26,625 bases of DNA, taken from the NCBI GenBank assembly GCA_910576845.1, contig CAJTJA010000033.1:1-26625 (forward strand), written 5' to 3'. Position 1 is the stretch's first letter. Each line of letters opens with the position of its first letter. Shown in pieces: positions 14,061-22,092 of this stretch. The notes under the pieces are model-generated. The model was not told the DNA's origin and searched no databases. It worked only from the letters and a program-made list of their open reading frames with translations. This stretch comes from an uncultured Oscillibacter sp. Lineage in GTDB: Bacteria > Bacillota > Clostridia > Oscillospirales > Oscillospiraceae. A program made the translations under genes and the position numbers.

Positions 14061-14404
14061 TCCCGGTTTTCGGAAAGGACTTTTTTGGGAGAGCGCTGTG
14101 CGCCGCCTGCTGCCGGGGAAAGCGGTTCCTGTCTCTTTGGCCGCAGGTTTTTTCCTGTGAGCATAGTGGGATAAGGCCTTGTATGAAAAAAGGCAAAACG
14201 CCCAGACGACGGATTTATTTCTGCTGCTCTGTGTTAAACGTTCCTGCCGGGCGGAAGCCCGCCTGCGAAAATCTGCCTTGATTGGCGATTTGGATAGCCG
14301 TTGGCGGCTCTGCCGCCTTGCGGATATCACATGCCTTCTGGGCAAACAATCTCTCGCCCTTGAGCATTCTCCTAATTTTCAAACAAGGCCAAACCTATAT
14401 AAAG
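14061..14404. other. Intergenic region without recognisable genes
   Basis: No credible coding frame. It holds an 8-bp inverted repeat, GGCCTTGT (14175-14182) and ACAAGGCC (14383-14390), enclosing small hairpins (CGGGC-GGAA-GCCCG and GGCGG-CTCTG-CCGCC). This could be a decayed repeat unit, but 8 bp can arise by chance. I see nothing else here. Confidence 0.4.
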
Positions 14405-14433
14405 AAAAAGCGGCGAGTTATCGCCGCTTTTTT
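14405..14433. terminator. Bidirectional terminator before the 14433-14957 gene
   Basis: A 12-bp stem (AAAAAGCGGCGA at 14405-14416 with TCGCCGCTTTTT at 14421-14432) and a GTTA loop; T-runs flank it on both strands. It directly precedes the minus-strand stop at 14433-14435, so it terminates that gene and also blocks plus-strand read-through. Confidence 0.85.
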
Positions 14434-14957
14434 CATTCGTCCCGAAAGCCCAGTCCGTCCCGGATATGCTCGCAGTCGGCATGGTCGAAGCCGTATTGAA
14501 AATCCCGGATACCCAAGGTGCGGTGGAAGCCTCCCTTCCGGTAGAGCCAGAGGACGGCGGAATTCTGGATGGCCTCCTTCAGGTCCTGGCCCCGCTCCGG
14601 ACTGCCTGGATCAAAAAAGACATCGCTCAGGCTGTCGTAAGGCACCCGCTTCCCGTTCAGCACCAGCCCCGTTTCATAGAAGCGGGCGCTGCCCCCGCCC
14701 TTCCGGGGAAACTCCTCCAGCAGTTCGCCGAATTCCGGGTCCGGTCCGCCGGCAGCCCGGGGCCAGGGCCACTCCAGAACGGTTTTGCCGCCGTGACGCC
14801 GCCGCTGGGTCTCAGCGCTGGCCTGCCGCCGCCCGCTGTCCCGTTTCCAGCCCCGGAACAGCCCGATGATAAAGAGGACTGCGAAAATTACCAGGGTGAG
14901 CATGACCACCGTGCCCAAGATGCTGAATACCAGACCGAGAATAAAATGGGGACTCAT
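14433..14957 (-). CDS. Membrane-anchored protein of unknown function
   Basis: A 174-residue protein. Residues about 4-36 are strongly hydrophobic (HFILGLVFSILGTVVMLTLV and IFAVLFIIGLF), long enough for one long or two short membrane segments, followed by a basic arginine-rich stretch (residues 37-60) and a soluble C-terminal part of about 100 residues. The soluble part has strands such as SARFYETGLVLNGKRVPYDS and VLWLYRKGGFHRTLGIRDF, which recall the beta-rich pattern of PH-like domains, but no family was recognised. The start at 14957 is chosen because AAAGGAG lies 8 nt upstream; a GTG at 14966 is too close to that site. It has its own terminator. Confidence 0.7.
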   Translation of the reverse strand: MSPHFILGLVFSILGTVVMLTLVIFAVLFIIGLFRGWKRDSGRRQASAETQRRRHGGKTVLEWPWPRAAGGPDPEFGELLEEFPRKGGGSARFYETGLVLNGKRVPYDSLSDVFFDPGSPERGQDLKEAIQNSAVLWLYRKGGFHRTLGIRDFQYGFDHADCEHIRDGLGFRDE

Positions 14958-15353
14958 GAGGGTCACTCCTTTGCTTGTTGTGGTCTCATCAAATTTGCGC
15001 GGGAAAGAATACGTGCCGCCCTATTACCGTGTTTCCTGCCCGTGATCCGGCGTGCTTCAGGCCGCGAGGATTTTTAAGGCCTTCCTAAGGCGCGGAGTCT
15101 GTTCTAAAACCGGCAAAACGCCGCCCATCCTTTTCCGCCGGGGCTGATTTGAAATCTGTCAGGATTCCTCTGTAAAACCGCCCTGCCTGACAAAAAAATC
15201 TGCACCGGTCCGGCATTCCGCCATGTTTCAAAAGACTCTGGGAAGCGGTCTGCCTGTTGGCAGGAGGGGCCTGTTCAAGCGCTTGAGGGGGTAGCAGTTC
15301 TGTATTCCGGTTAGCTCTTTTTCCTTCCGGCGGAGCCGAATTTTTCTTTGGGT
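14958..15353. other. Intergenic region with dispersed repeat copy B
   Basis: This 396-bp gap between the minus-strand guaB and the membrane-protein gene has no credible gene. It contains repeat copy B (15095-15240), a perfect 12-bp palindrome TCAAGCGCTTGA (15275-15286), and a short weak hairpin CGGC-GGA-GCCG at 15328-15338 followed by five Ts. Just before the palindrome, GGGCCTGTTCA matches 11 bases of the MITE-2 left end. A clear terminator for guaB was not found. Confidence 0.5.
15095..15240 (+). repeat. Dispersed intergenic repeat, copy B
   Basis: Partner of 3661-3815. GGAGTCTGTTCTAAAACCGG at the left edge, the shared 15-mer TCCTTTTCCGCCGGG, TTGAAATC, CTGCCTGAC and the A-rich block are in the same order and spacing with small indels. 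Identity looks close to 70 percent by eye. In both places the repeat lies in non-coding DNA and reads in the same direction on the plus strand. Confidence 0.6.
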
Positions 15354-16865
15354 TTAATTGCGTCCCACCGCTCCGGCGGAGTCCTTCAGCAGCACGTCAT
15401 GAGCGCCGCCCTCCACAATGGAGACGGAGCTAACCAAGGTCAGCTTGGCCTTTTCCCGGAGCTCCGGAATCGTCAGCGCGCCGCAGTTGCACATGGTGGA
15501 GCGGATTTTCGCCAGGGTTGTGGCCATGCCGTCCGACAGGGCGCCGGCGTAAGGAACGTAGGAATCCACGCCCTCCTCAAAGCTCAGCTTCGCCGCGCCG
15601 CCCAGATCGTAACGCTGCCAGTTCCGGGCGCGGGCGCTGCCCTCACCCCAATACTCCTTCATGTAGCTGCCGCCGATTAAAATTTTGCTGGTGGGGGATT
15701 CGTCGAAGCGGGAGAAGTACCGGCCCAGCATGCAGAAATCCGCCCCCATGGCAAGGGCCAAGGTGATGTGATAATCCTGAACAATGCCGCCATCGGCGCA
15801 GATGGGGACATAGATGCCGGTCTCCTCGAAGTACCTGTCCCGCTCCGCCGCCACGTCGATGACCGCTGTGGCCTGACCGCGGCCGATGCCCTTGGTCTCC
15901 CGGGTGATGCAGATGGAGCCGCCGCCGATGCCGATTTTTACGAAGTCTGCTCCGGCTTCGGCCAGGAAGCGGAAGCCTTCGCCGTCCACCACGTTGCCCG
16001 CGCCTACCTTTACCGTGTCGCCATAGCGCTCCCGAATCCAGGAGAGGGTCCGGGCCTGCCACTCGGAATAGCCCTCGGAGGAGTCGATGACCAGCGCATC
16101 CACCCCGGCATCCACCAGGGCGGGAACCCGCTGGGCATAGTCCCGGGTATTGATGCCCGCGCCGACGACATAGCGTTTCTGACGGTCCAGCAGCTCCAGG
16201 GGATTGCCCTTGTGGGAGTCATAGTCCTTGCGGAAGACAAAGCTGACAAGACGCCCGTCCTTGGAGACAATGGGCAGGGCGTTGAGCTTCCGGTCCCAGA
16301 TGATATCGTTGGCCTCTTTCAGGCTGGTGCCCTCAGGGGCGTAAATCAGCTTGTCAAAGGGGGTCATAAAGTCCGTCACGGGAGTGGAAGGGTCCAGACG
16401 GCTGACCCGGTAGTCCCGGCTTGTGACCAGGCCCAGGAGCTTTCCGGCGCCGGTGCCGTCGTCCGTGACGGCCATGGTAGAGTGGCCGCTGCGCGCTTTC
16501 AGTGACAGCACATCCGCCAGGGTATCCCCGATTCGCAGATTGGAGTCGCTGGTGACAAAACCTGCCTTGTAGTTTTTTACGCGGCGGACCATCTCCGCCT
16601 GCTGCTCAATGGGCTGGGAGACAAAGATGAAGGCGATGCCGCCCTCCTTGGCAAGGCCGATGCCCATCTGCTCGCCGGAGACGGCCTGCATCACGGCGGA
16701 GACCATGGGCACATTCATGGTCAGGGGACATTCCTCGCCCCGTTTGAACTTTACCACCGGCGTTTTCAGGGAGACGTTGGCGGGGACGCACTCGGCGGAG
16801 GAGTAGCCGGGGACCAGAAGATATTCACTGAAGGTGTGGGAGGGCTCGGAGAAAAAGTAGGCCAT
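15354..16865 (-). CDS. guaB: IMP dehydrogenase, divergent clade
   Basis: A 503-residue IMP dehydrogenase with the usual CBS-domain insertion (about residues 100-215; LLGLVTSRDYRVSRLD, LNALPIVSKDGRLVSF). The catalytic loop has GIGGGSICITRETKGIGRGQ with Cys319, where classical enzymes have GPGSICTTR; the extra glycine and RETKGIGRG mark a divergent clade. Barrel motifs DALVIDSSEGYSE, VKVGAGNV, ICADGGI and GADFCMLGRYFSR are present, as is the flap with Arg-Tyr (WQRYDLGG). It oxidises IMP to XMP with NAD, the first step to GMP. Start 16865 has GAGGTG upstream; a GTG at 16874 overlaps that site. It lies 70 nt downstream of purL but has its own strong promoter. A GMP-reductase activity is less likely given the CBS domains. 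Confidence 0.9.
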   Translation of the reverse strand: MAYFFSEPSHTFSEYLLVPGYSSAECVPANVSLKTPVVKFKRGEECPLTMNVPMVSAVMQAVSGEQMGIGLAKEGGIAFIFVSQPIEQQAEMVRRVKNYKAGFVTSDSNLRIGDTLADVLSLKARSGHSTMAVTDDGTGAGKLLGLVTSRDYRVSRLDPSTPVTDFMTPFDKLIYAPEGTSLKEANDIIWDRKLNALPIVSKDGRLVSFVFRKDYDSHKGNPLELLDRQKRYVVGAGINTRDYAQRVPALVDAGVDALVIDSSEGYSEWQARTLSWIRERYGDTVKVGAGNVVDGEGFRFLAEAGADFVKIGIGGGSICITRETKGIGRGQATAVIDVAAERDRYFEETGIYVPICADGGIVQDYHITLALAMGADFCMLGRYFSRFDESPTSKILIGGSYMKEYWGEGSARARNWQRYDLGGAAKLSFEEGVDSYVPYAGALSDGMATTLAKIRSTMCNCGALTIPELREKAKLTLVSSVSIVEGGAHDVLLKDSAGAVGRN

Positions 16866-16896
16866 GGCGGGCACCTCGTTTCTATAAATTTTACGC

Positions 16897-16926
16897 AGTA
16901 TACACGATGCGGGGGGAGTTTGTCAA
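16897..16926 (-). promoter_or_regulatory. Strong sigma-A promoter of guaB
   Basis: On the minus strand, a perfect TTGACA (16926-16921), an 18-bp spacer and TATACT (16902-16897). It starts 10 nt after the purL stop and ends 31 nt before the guaB ATG. It would let guaB be expressed independently of the purine operon. Confidence 0.85.
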
Positions 16927-16935
16927 GCCCCTGTT

Positions 16936-19900
16936 TCAGAGACGGAAGTAGTCTTTGGCGGCCTTAAAAAGCTGGAGGTCGTAATTGCCGGGAATGTTTT
17001 TATACAGCCCCGGCCCGATCCGCTCGGCGTGGCCCATTTTGCCGAGAATGCGGCCGTCGGGAGAGGTAATGCCCTCCACGGCCCAGGCGGAGCCGTTGGG
17101 GTTGAAATCCGGGTCCATGGTGGGAAGGCCGGAGAGGTCCGCATATTGGGTGGCAATCTGGCCGTTTTCGGCCAGCTTCTTCAAAAGCTCCGGCTCGCAG
17201 AGGAAACGGCCCTCGCCGTGGGAGATGGGGACGGCGCGAACCTCGCCGGGATTTACCCGGGAGAGCCAGGGGGATTTGTTGGAGACGACGCGGGTATGGA
17301 CGATTTTGGACTGGTGCCGCCCGATGGTGTTGAAGGAAAGGGTGGGACAGGTCTCGTCCGTGTCCCGGATTTCTCCAAAGGGGACCAGGCCCAGTTTGAC
17401 AAGTGCCTGGAAGCCGTTGCACACGCCCAGGGCCAGGCCGTCCCGGTTCCGGAGCAGGTCCATCACCGCTTCGGAGGTCTCCGGCCCCCGGAGGAAGGCC
17501 GTGATGAACTTGCCGGATCCGTCGGGCTCGTCGCCGCCGGAGAAGCCGCCGGGGAGGAACAGAATCTGGCTTTTCCGGAGGGCCCTGGCGAAGCGGGCGG
17601 CGGAATCGGCTACGTTCTGGGCGGACTGGTTATTGATGACAAAGATTTCCGTCTCCAGGCCCGCCCTCTGGGCGGCCCGGGCGCTGTCGTACTCGCAGTT
17701 GGTGCCAGGGAAGACGGGGATGAGGACCCTGGGCTTCGCGGCGCCTGCCTTGGGGGCGGGGCGGGTGAAGGAGGGACAGGGCAGGCTGGGGGCTTCGCCT
17801 CCGGCGGGGGTACGGGTGGGGTACACATCCGCCAGGACGGCCTCGTTCAGCGATAACAGTTCGTCAATTGGGGCGGAATCATCACCGATAGTAATCATCG
17901 GTTCCACAGCGGTAATGCCAATTTTGGCATACAGGCCCTCCGGGTGGCAGTTGCCAAGGTCCTCTGTCAGTTCGGCCACGATGGCGCCGGGGCGGGGGAG
18001 ATACCATGCGGCGGTGTTCCGGCCCATTCCATGGAACCCGACGCGGTTGCCAAAGGACATGTTCATAACCGCTTCGGCAAGGCCATGTTCCACGGCATAC
18101 GCGGATTTGACCTTTCCTGCCCGGGCCAGCCGGTGAAGTTCTTCCCAAACGGCTTTGCGGCTTTCCGTGCTGCCGTCGATGCCGTCCTCTGGAAAGAGGT
18201 AGACTGGATGTCCCGCCTCTTTGAACTCCGGGGTAATGACATCCTCCGCCTGAATGGGGGCGATGGCAAAGGAAATCAGCGTGGGGGGCACGTCCAGTTC
18301 CAGGAAGGAGCCGGACATGGAGTCCTTGCCGCCGATGGCCGCGGCGGCGAAGTCCATCTGGGCCTCCATGGCTCCCAGGAGGGCGGCGAAGGGCTTGCCC
18401 CAGCGCTCCGGGTCGGTCCGCAGCTTCTCGAAATACTCCTGCAAGGTCAGGTAGGCGGTCTTGTAGTCCGCGCCGGAGGCCACCAGCTTGGCGAGGGAGA
18501 CCGCTACTGATTCATAGGCCCCTTGGCAGGGATTTGCGCTCATGGCCTTCGGGTCGAAGCCCCAGGCCATGACGCTGGCCTGCTTCGTCTCCTGGCCCGG
18601 CAGGACGGGCAGAAGGGCGGTCATGGACTGGGCGGGGGTCCTCTGCGTCCTGCCGCCGTAGGGCATGGTGACGCTGCCCGCGCCGATGGTGGAGTCGAAC
18701 CGCTCCACCAGTCCCCGGCGGGAGGCGCATTCCAGGCTGGAGGCCATTTCCCGGAGAGAGTAAGAGGGGGGCTGGCTCTGGGGAAAACGCTCTTTGACCG
18801 GGACACGGATCCGGGCGTGCTTCACCGCGCCGTTGGAATTGAGAAATTCCCGGCTCAGACTGACAATGGTTTTTCCCTGCCAGCGCATGACCATGCGGGG
18901 TTCTTCCGTGACCACCGCCACTTGATAGGCCTCCAGGTTCTCCGCCTGGGCGGCGGTGATGAATTTCTCCGCGTCCTCAGGGGCCACGACCACGGCCATG
19001 CGCTCCTGGCTCTCGGAGATGGCAAGCTCCGTGCCGTCCAGACCGTCGTACTTTTTCCGCACCGCGTCCAGGTCGATGGTCAGCCCGTCCGCCAGCTCGC
19101 CGATGGCGACGCTCACGCCGCCCGCGCCGAAGTCGTTGCAGCGCTTGATGAGCCGGGTGACGGTTCCGTCCCGGAAGAGGCGCTGAATCTTCCGCTCCTC
19201 CGGGGCGTTTCCCTTCTGGACCTCGGAGGCCATGGTCTGGAGAGACTTGCGGTCGTGGCTCTTGCTGGAGCCGGTGGCTCCGCCGATGCCGTCCCGGCCT
19301 GTCCGGCCCCCCAAAAGGATTACTGCATCCCCGGGGGCGGGACGTTCCCGCCGGACATTCTCCGCCGGGGCCGCGCCCACCACTGCGCCCACCTCCAAGT
19401 GCTTGGCGATATAACCGGGGTGGTAGACCTCGGCGACATGCCCGGTGGCAAGGCCGATCTGGTTTCCATAAGAGGAATAGCCAGCCGCCGCCGTCTGGCA
19501 GAGCTTCCTCTGGGGGAGCTTGCCGGGGAGGGTGCCGGCCAGCGGCGTCCGGGGGTCGCCGCAGCCGGTGACGCGCATGGCCTGGTGGACATAGGCCCGG
19601 CCGGACAGGGGGTCCCGGATGCAGCCGCCGATGCAGGTGGCCGCGCCGCCGAAGGGCTCGATCTCCGTGGGGTGGTTGTGAGTCTCGTTTTTGAACATCA
19701 AAAGCCAGTCCTGGGTCTCGCCGTCTACCACCGCCGGAACATGGATGGAGCAGGCGTTGATCTCCTCGCTCTCGTCCAGTTCGGGGAGGAGGCCCCGCTT
19801 TTTCAGGACCTTGGCCGCGATGGTGGCGATATCCATCAGGGTCTCGGGGCGGTCCTTGGCCTTCTCGCCATAGACCTCCCGCCGGAGCTCCAGATAGTGG

Positions 19901-20670
19901 TCATACGCGCGCTTCACGCCGGGGTCGGCGATCTCCGCGCCGTCCAGATGGGTGGAGAAGGTGGTGTGGCGGCAGTGGTCCGACCAGTAGGTATCCACCA
20001 CCCGGACCTCGGTGATGGTAGGGTCCCGGCGCTCTGTGTCCCGGAAATAGGCCTGCAGGAATTTCAGGTCGTCCAGGTCCATGGCAAGGCCCAGCTTGTC
20101 CAGCAGGGCGGCCAGGGCCGCATCCTCCATGGCGGTGAAGCCGGAGACCGTCTCCACGTGGTCCGGGACCGCGTACTCCTGGACCAGGGTTTCAGGTTTC
20201 TCCCGAGAGGCCTCCCGGCTCTCCACGGGGTTGATGAGGTGGCGGCGGATGATCTCTTGATGCTCCTTTGTGAAGGGGAAGGGCCCCTCCTCCGCGCTCT
20301 CAAACAGGTACTCTGTGGCGGCGCGCACCAGGGGCCGCTCCCCCCCGGTCATCAGCTGGATGCACTGGGCAGCGGAGTCCGCCCGCTGGTCGAACTGCCC
20401 CGGCAGAGCCTCCACCGCCAGGGACCACTGGGGGCAGTCCCCGGCGGCGGGGACCATTTCGTCCCAAATAATATCTACCTGGGGCTCGGAGAACACGGTT
20501 CGGCGGGCCTTTTCAAAGACGTCCCCATCCAGGTTTTCCACGTCGTAGCGGTGAAGGACGCGAACGCCGGTGATGCCCCGGATGCCCAGAAAATCCCGCA
20601 GGTCCGCCAGCAGGCCGCCGGCCTCGGGGCTGAGACCGGGACGCTTTTCCACATAGATTCGCCTTACCAT
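16936..20670 (-). CDS. purL: Phosphoribosylformylglycinamidine synthase, single-chain
   Basis: A 1244-residue fused FGAM synthase of the clostridial type, in contrast to the three-gene PurS/PurL/PurQ arrangement of Bacillus. The order is an N-terminal PurS-like part (MVRRIYVEKRPGLS), a linker, two ATP-binding AIRS-like halves (DTYWSDHCRHTTFSTHLDG, KNETHNHPTEIEPFGGAATC, GGRTGRDGIGGATGSS, ASGADYKTAYLT, AIGGKDSMSGSF), and a C-terminal class I glutaminase. The glutaminase has FPGTNCEYDS, the nucleophile Cys1084 in LGVCNGFQALV and SHGEGRF with the catalytic His. It converts FGAR, ATP and glutamine to FGAM, step 4 of purine synthesis. ATG 20670 follows GGAGGGATAAT, and the purD stop lies 1 nt upstream, so the two are coupled. 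No frameshift or missing motif was seen. Confidence 0.95.
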   Translation of the reverse strand: MVRRIYVEKRPGLSPEAGGLLADLRDFLGIRGITGVRVLHRYDVENLDGDVFEKARRTVFSEPQVDIIWDEMVPAAGDCPQWSLAVEALPGQFDQRADSAAQCIQLMTGGERPLVRAATEYLFESAEEGPFPFTKEHQEIIRRHLINPVESREASREKPETLVQEYAVPDHVETVSGFTAMEDAALAALLDKLGLAMDLDDLKFLQAYFRDTERRDPTITEVRVVDTYWSDHCRHTTFSTHLDGAEIADPGVKRAYDHYLELRREVYGEKAKDRPETLMDIATIAAKVLKKRGLLPELDESEEINACSIHVPAVVDGETQDWLLMFKNETHNHPTEIEPFGGAATCIGGCIRDPLSGRAYVHQAMRVTGCGDPRTPLAGTLPGKLPQRKLCQTAAAGYSSYGNQIGLATGHVAEVYHPGYIAKHLEVGAVVGAAPAENVRRERPAPGDAVILLGGRTGRDGIGGATGSSKSHDRKSLQTMASEVQKGNAPEERKIQRLFRDGTVTRLIKRCNDFGAGGVSVAIGELADGLTIDLDAVRKKYDGLDGTELAISESQERMAVVVAPEDAEKFITAAQAENLEAYQVAVVTEEPRMVMRWQGKTIVSLSREFLNSNGAVKHARIRVPVKERFPQSQPPSYSLREMASSLECASRRGLVERFDSTIGAGSVTMPYGGRTQRTPAQSMTALLPVLPGQETKQASVMAWGFDPKAMSANPCQGAYESVAVSLAKLVASGADYKTAYLTLQEYFEKLRTDPERWGKPFAALLGAMEAQMDFAAAAIGGKDSMSGSFLELDVPPTLISFAIAPIQAEDVITPEFKEAGHPVYLFPEDGIDGSTESRKAVWEELHRLARAGKVKSAYAVEHGLAEAVMNMSFGNRVGFHGMGRNTAAWYLPRPGAIVAELTEDLGNCHPEGLYAKIGITAVEPMITIGDDSAPIDELLSLNEAVLADVYPTRTPAGGEAPSLPCPSFTRPAPKAGAAKPRVLIPVFPGTNCEYDSARAAQRAGLETEIFVINNQSAQNVADSAARFARALRKSQILFLPGGFSGGDEPDGSGKFITAFLRGPETSEAVMDLLRNRDGLALGVCNGFQALVKLGLVPFGEIRDTDETCPTLSFNTIGRHQSKIVHTRVVSNKSPWLSRVNPGEVRAVPISHGEGRFLCEPELLKKLAENGQIATQYADLSGLPTMDPDFNPNGSAWAVEGITSPDGRILGKMGHAERIGPGLYKNIPGNYDLQLFKAAKDYFRL

Positions 20671-20671
20671 A

Positions 20672-21955
20672 TTATCCCTCCAGGGCCCGCAGGGCCCGTT
20701 TACCAATGTCGCGGCGGAGATACTTTCCCTCAAAGCCGATGCGCTCCGCGGCAGCGTAGGCATCTTTCAGGGCGGCTTCCAGGGTTTCTTTTGCGGCGGT
20801 GACGCCCAGCACCCGTCCTCCGCTGGTGACCAGCTTCCCGTCCTCCAGCAGCTTATCCCCGGCGTGGTAGACGGTGACATTTGCGGGAAGGTTCTCTGGG
20901 ATGGTGATTTCCTTCCCCTTTTCATAGCTTTCGGGATAGCCGCCGGAGGCCAGGATGACACAGGCGGCGGCCCCATCGGACCACTCCACCCGGAGGTTCC
21001 CCAGGGTTTCGTTTTCCACGGACTGCATGACGGTCAGAAGGTCCGTTTTCAGCAGGGGAAGGACCACTTGCGTCTCCGGGTCGCCGAAGCGGCAGTTGTA
21101 TTCAATAACCCTGGGCCCCTCCGGGGTGAGCATCAAGCCGAAGTAGAGACAGCCCTTGAAGGGACAGCCCTCCGCCCGCATGGCGGCCAGGGTGGGGAGG
21201 AAGATGGTCTCCATGCATGCCGCCGCAGTCTCAGGAGTGTAATAGGGATTGGGAGCCACGGTTCCCATGCCGCCGGTGTTGAGGCCCGTGTCGCCGTCCC
21301 CGGCCCGCTTATGGTCCATGGAGGAGACCATGGGGACGATGGCGGTCCCGTCGGTGAAGGCCAGGACGCTGACCTCCGGACCCGTCAGGAATTCCTCAAT
21401 GACAATTTCATTGCCGGAGTCGCCGAAGGCTTTGTCCTCCATAATGGACCTCACGGCAGCTTCCGCCTCCTGGAGATTCTGGGGAATCAGCACCCCCTTG
21501 CCCAGGGCCAGGCCGTCGGCCTTGACCACGATGGGGAAGGTGGCCGTTTCTTTCAGATAGGCCAGGGCCTTGGCGGGGTCGCTGAAGACATCATACCGGG
21601 CGGTGGGGATGCCGTATTTTTTCATCAGGTTCTTGGCGAAGACCTTGCTGGCCTCAATGCGGGCAGCCTTGGCATCCGGCCCGAAGCAGGGGATTCCCGC
21701 CTCGTGGAGCCGGTCCACACAGCCCAGGGCCAGAGGATCGTCCGGGGCCACCACGGCAAAATCAATGGCGTGGGCTTTGGCGAAGTCCACGATTTTTTCA
21801 ATGTCCTTGGCCCCGATGGAGGGGACGCACACAGCGTCCCGGGCGATGCCGCCGTTTCCGGGAAGGGCGTAGATGGTCTCAATCGTGGGATTTTCCTTTA
21901 ATTTCTTTATAATGGCATGCTCGCGGCCTCCGCCGCCGACAACCAGAAGGTTCAT
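20672..21955 (-). CDS. purD: Phosphoribosylamine-glycine ligase (GAR synthetase)
   Basis: A 427-residue ATP-grasp enzyme of normal length. It begins MNLLVVGGGGREHAI, the GAR synthetase N-domain signature; further motifs are GNGGIARDAV, VVAPDDPLALG, PIVVKADGLALGKGV (ATP-grasp), DGTAIVPM, NTGGMGTVAPNPYY and EYNCRFGDPETQVVLP with the metal-binding Glu and Asn. It ligates glycine to phosphoribosylamine, step 2 of purine synthesis. ATG 21955 has GAAAGGACGG about 9 nt upstream; a TTG at 21961 is too close to that site. Its stop TAA is one base from the purL start codon. A 137-nt gap separates it from the DUF6630 gene upstream in the operon. Confidence 0.95.
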   Translation of the reverse strand: MNLLVVGGGGREHAIIKKLKENPTIETIYALPGNGGIARDAVCVPSIGAKDIEKIVDFAKAHAIDFAVVAPDDPLALGCVDRLHEAGIPCFGPDAKAARIEASKVFAKNLMKKYGIPTARYDVFSDPAKALAYLKETATFPIVVKADGLALGKGVLIPQNLQEAEAAVRSIMEDKAFGDSGNEIVIEEFLTGPEVSVLAFTDGTAIVPMVSSMDHKRAGDGDTGLNTGGMGTVAPNPYYTPETAAACMETIFLPTLAAMRAEGCPFKGCLYFGLMLTPEGPRVIEYNCRFGDPETQVVLPLLKTDLLTVMQSVENETLGNLRVEWSDGAAACVILASGGYPESYEKGKEITIPENLPANVTVYHAGDKLLEDGKLVTSGGRVLGVTAAKETLEAALKDAYAAAERIGFEGKYLRRDIGKRALRALEG

Positions 21956-22092
21956 AGGCAACCGTCCTTTCTATCTCGAAACAGCGTTATCATTTTTTCC
22001 AGTCAATGCGGCCCGGCAGTCCTGCGGGTGGAAAGACCGGGGATGCGCTCCATGGCGGAAGCGGTATTGCCGCGCAGACGTGGCGGGATATT
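21956..22092 (-). other. 137-bp gap between the DUF6630 gene and purD, unusual for this operon
   Basis: All other junctions in the purine operon are 1-21 nt or overlaps. Read on the minus strand, the gap has an open stretch beginning shortly after the DUF6630 stop (about 29 codons, PPRLRGNTASAMERIPGLST in part, then a stop) but without a start codon and ribosome site. It may be a repeat or a remnant of a lost gene. No promoter or terminator was recognised. Confidence 0.35.

Noticed and set aside
11840..14164. A 774-codon open frame antisense to the ThrE and thioesterase genes
   Set aside because: It spans three well-supported genes on the other strand and encodes a Gln/His/Arg-rich sequence with no domain.
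14190..14290. Third copy of the dispersed repeat, suggested by GGCAAAACGCCC
   Set aside because: Only the first dozen bases match; the following blocks are absent or out of order.
18523..20802. A 759-codon open frame antisense to purL
   Set aside because: It mirrors purL codon structure in a GC-rich gene, has low-complexity Gly/His/Val-rich composition and no family resemblance.
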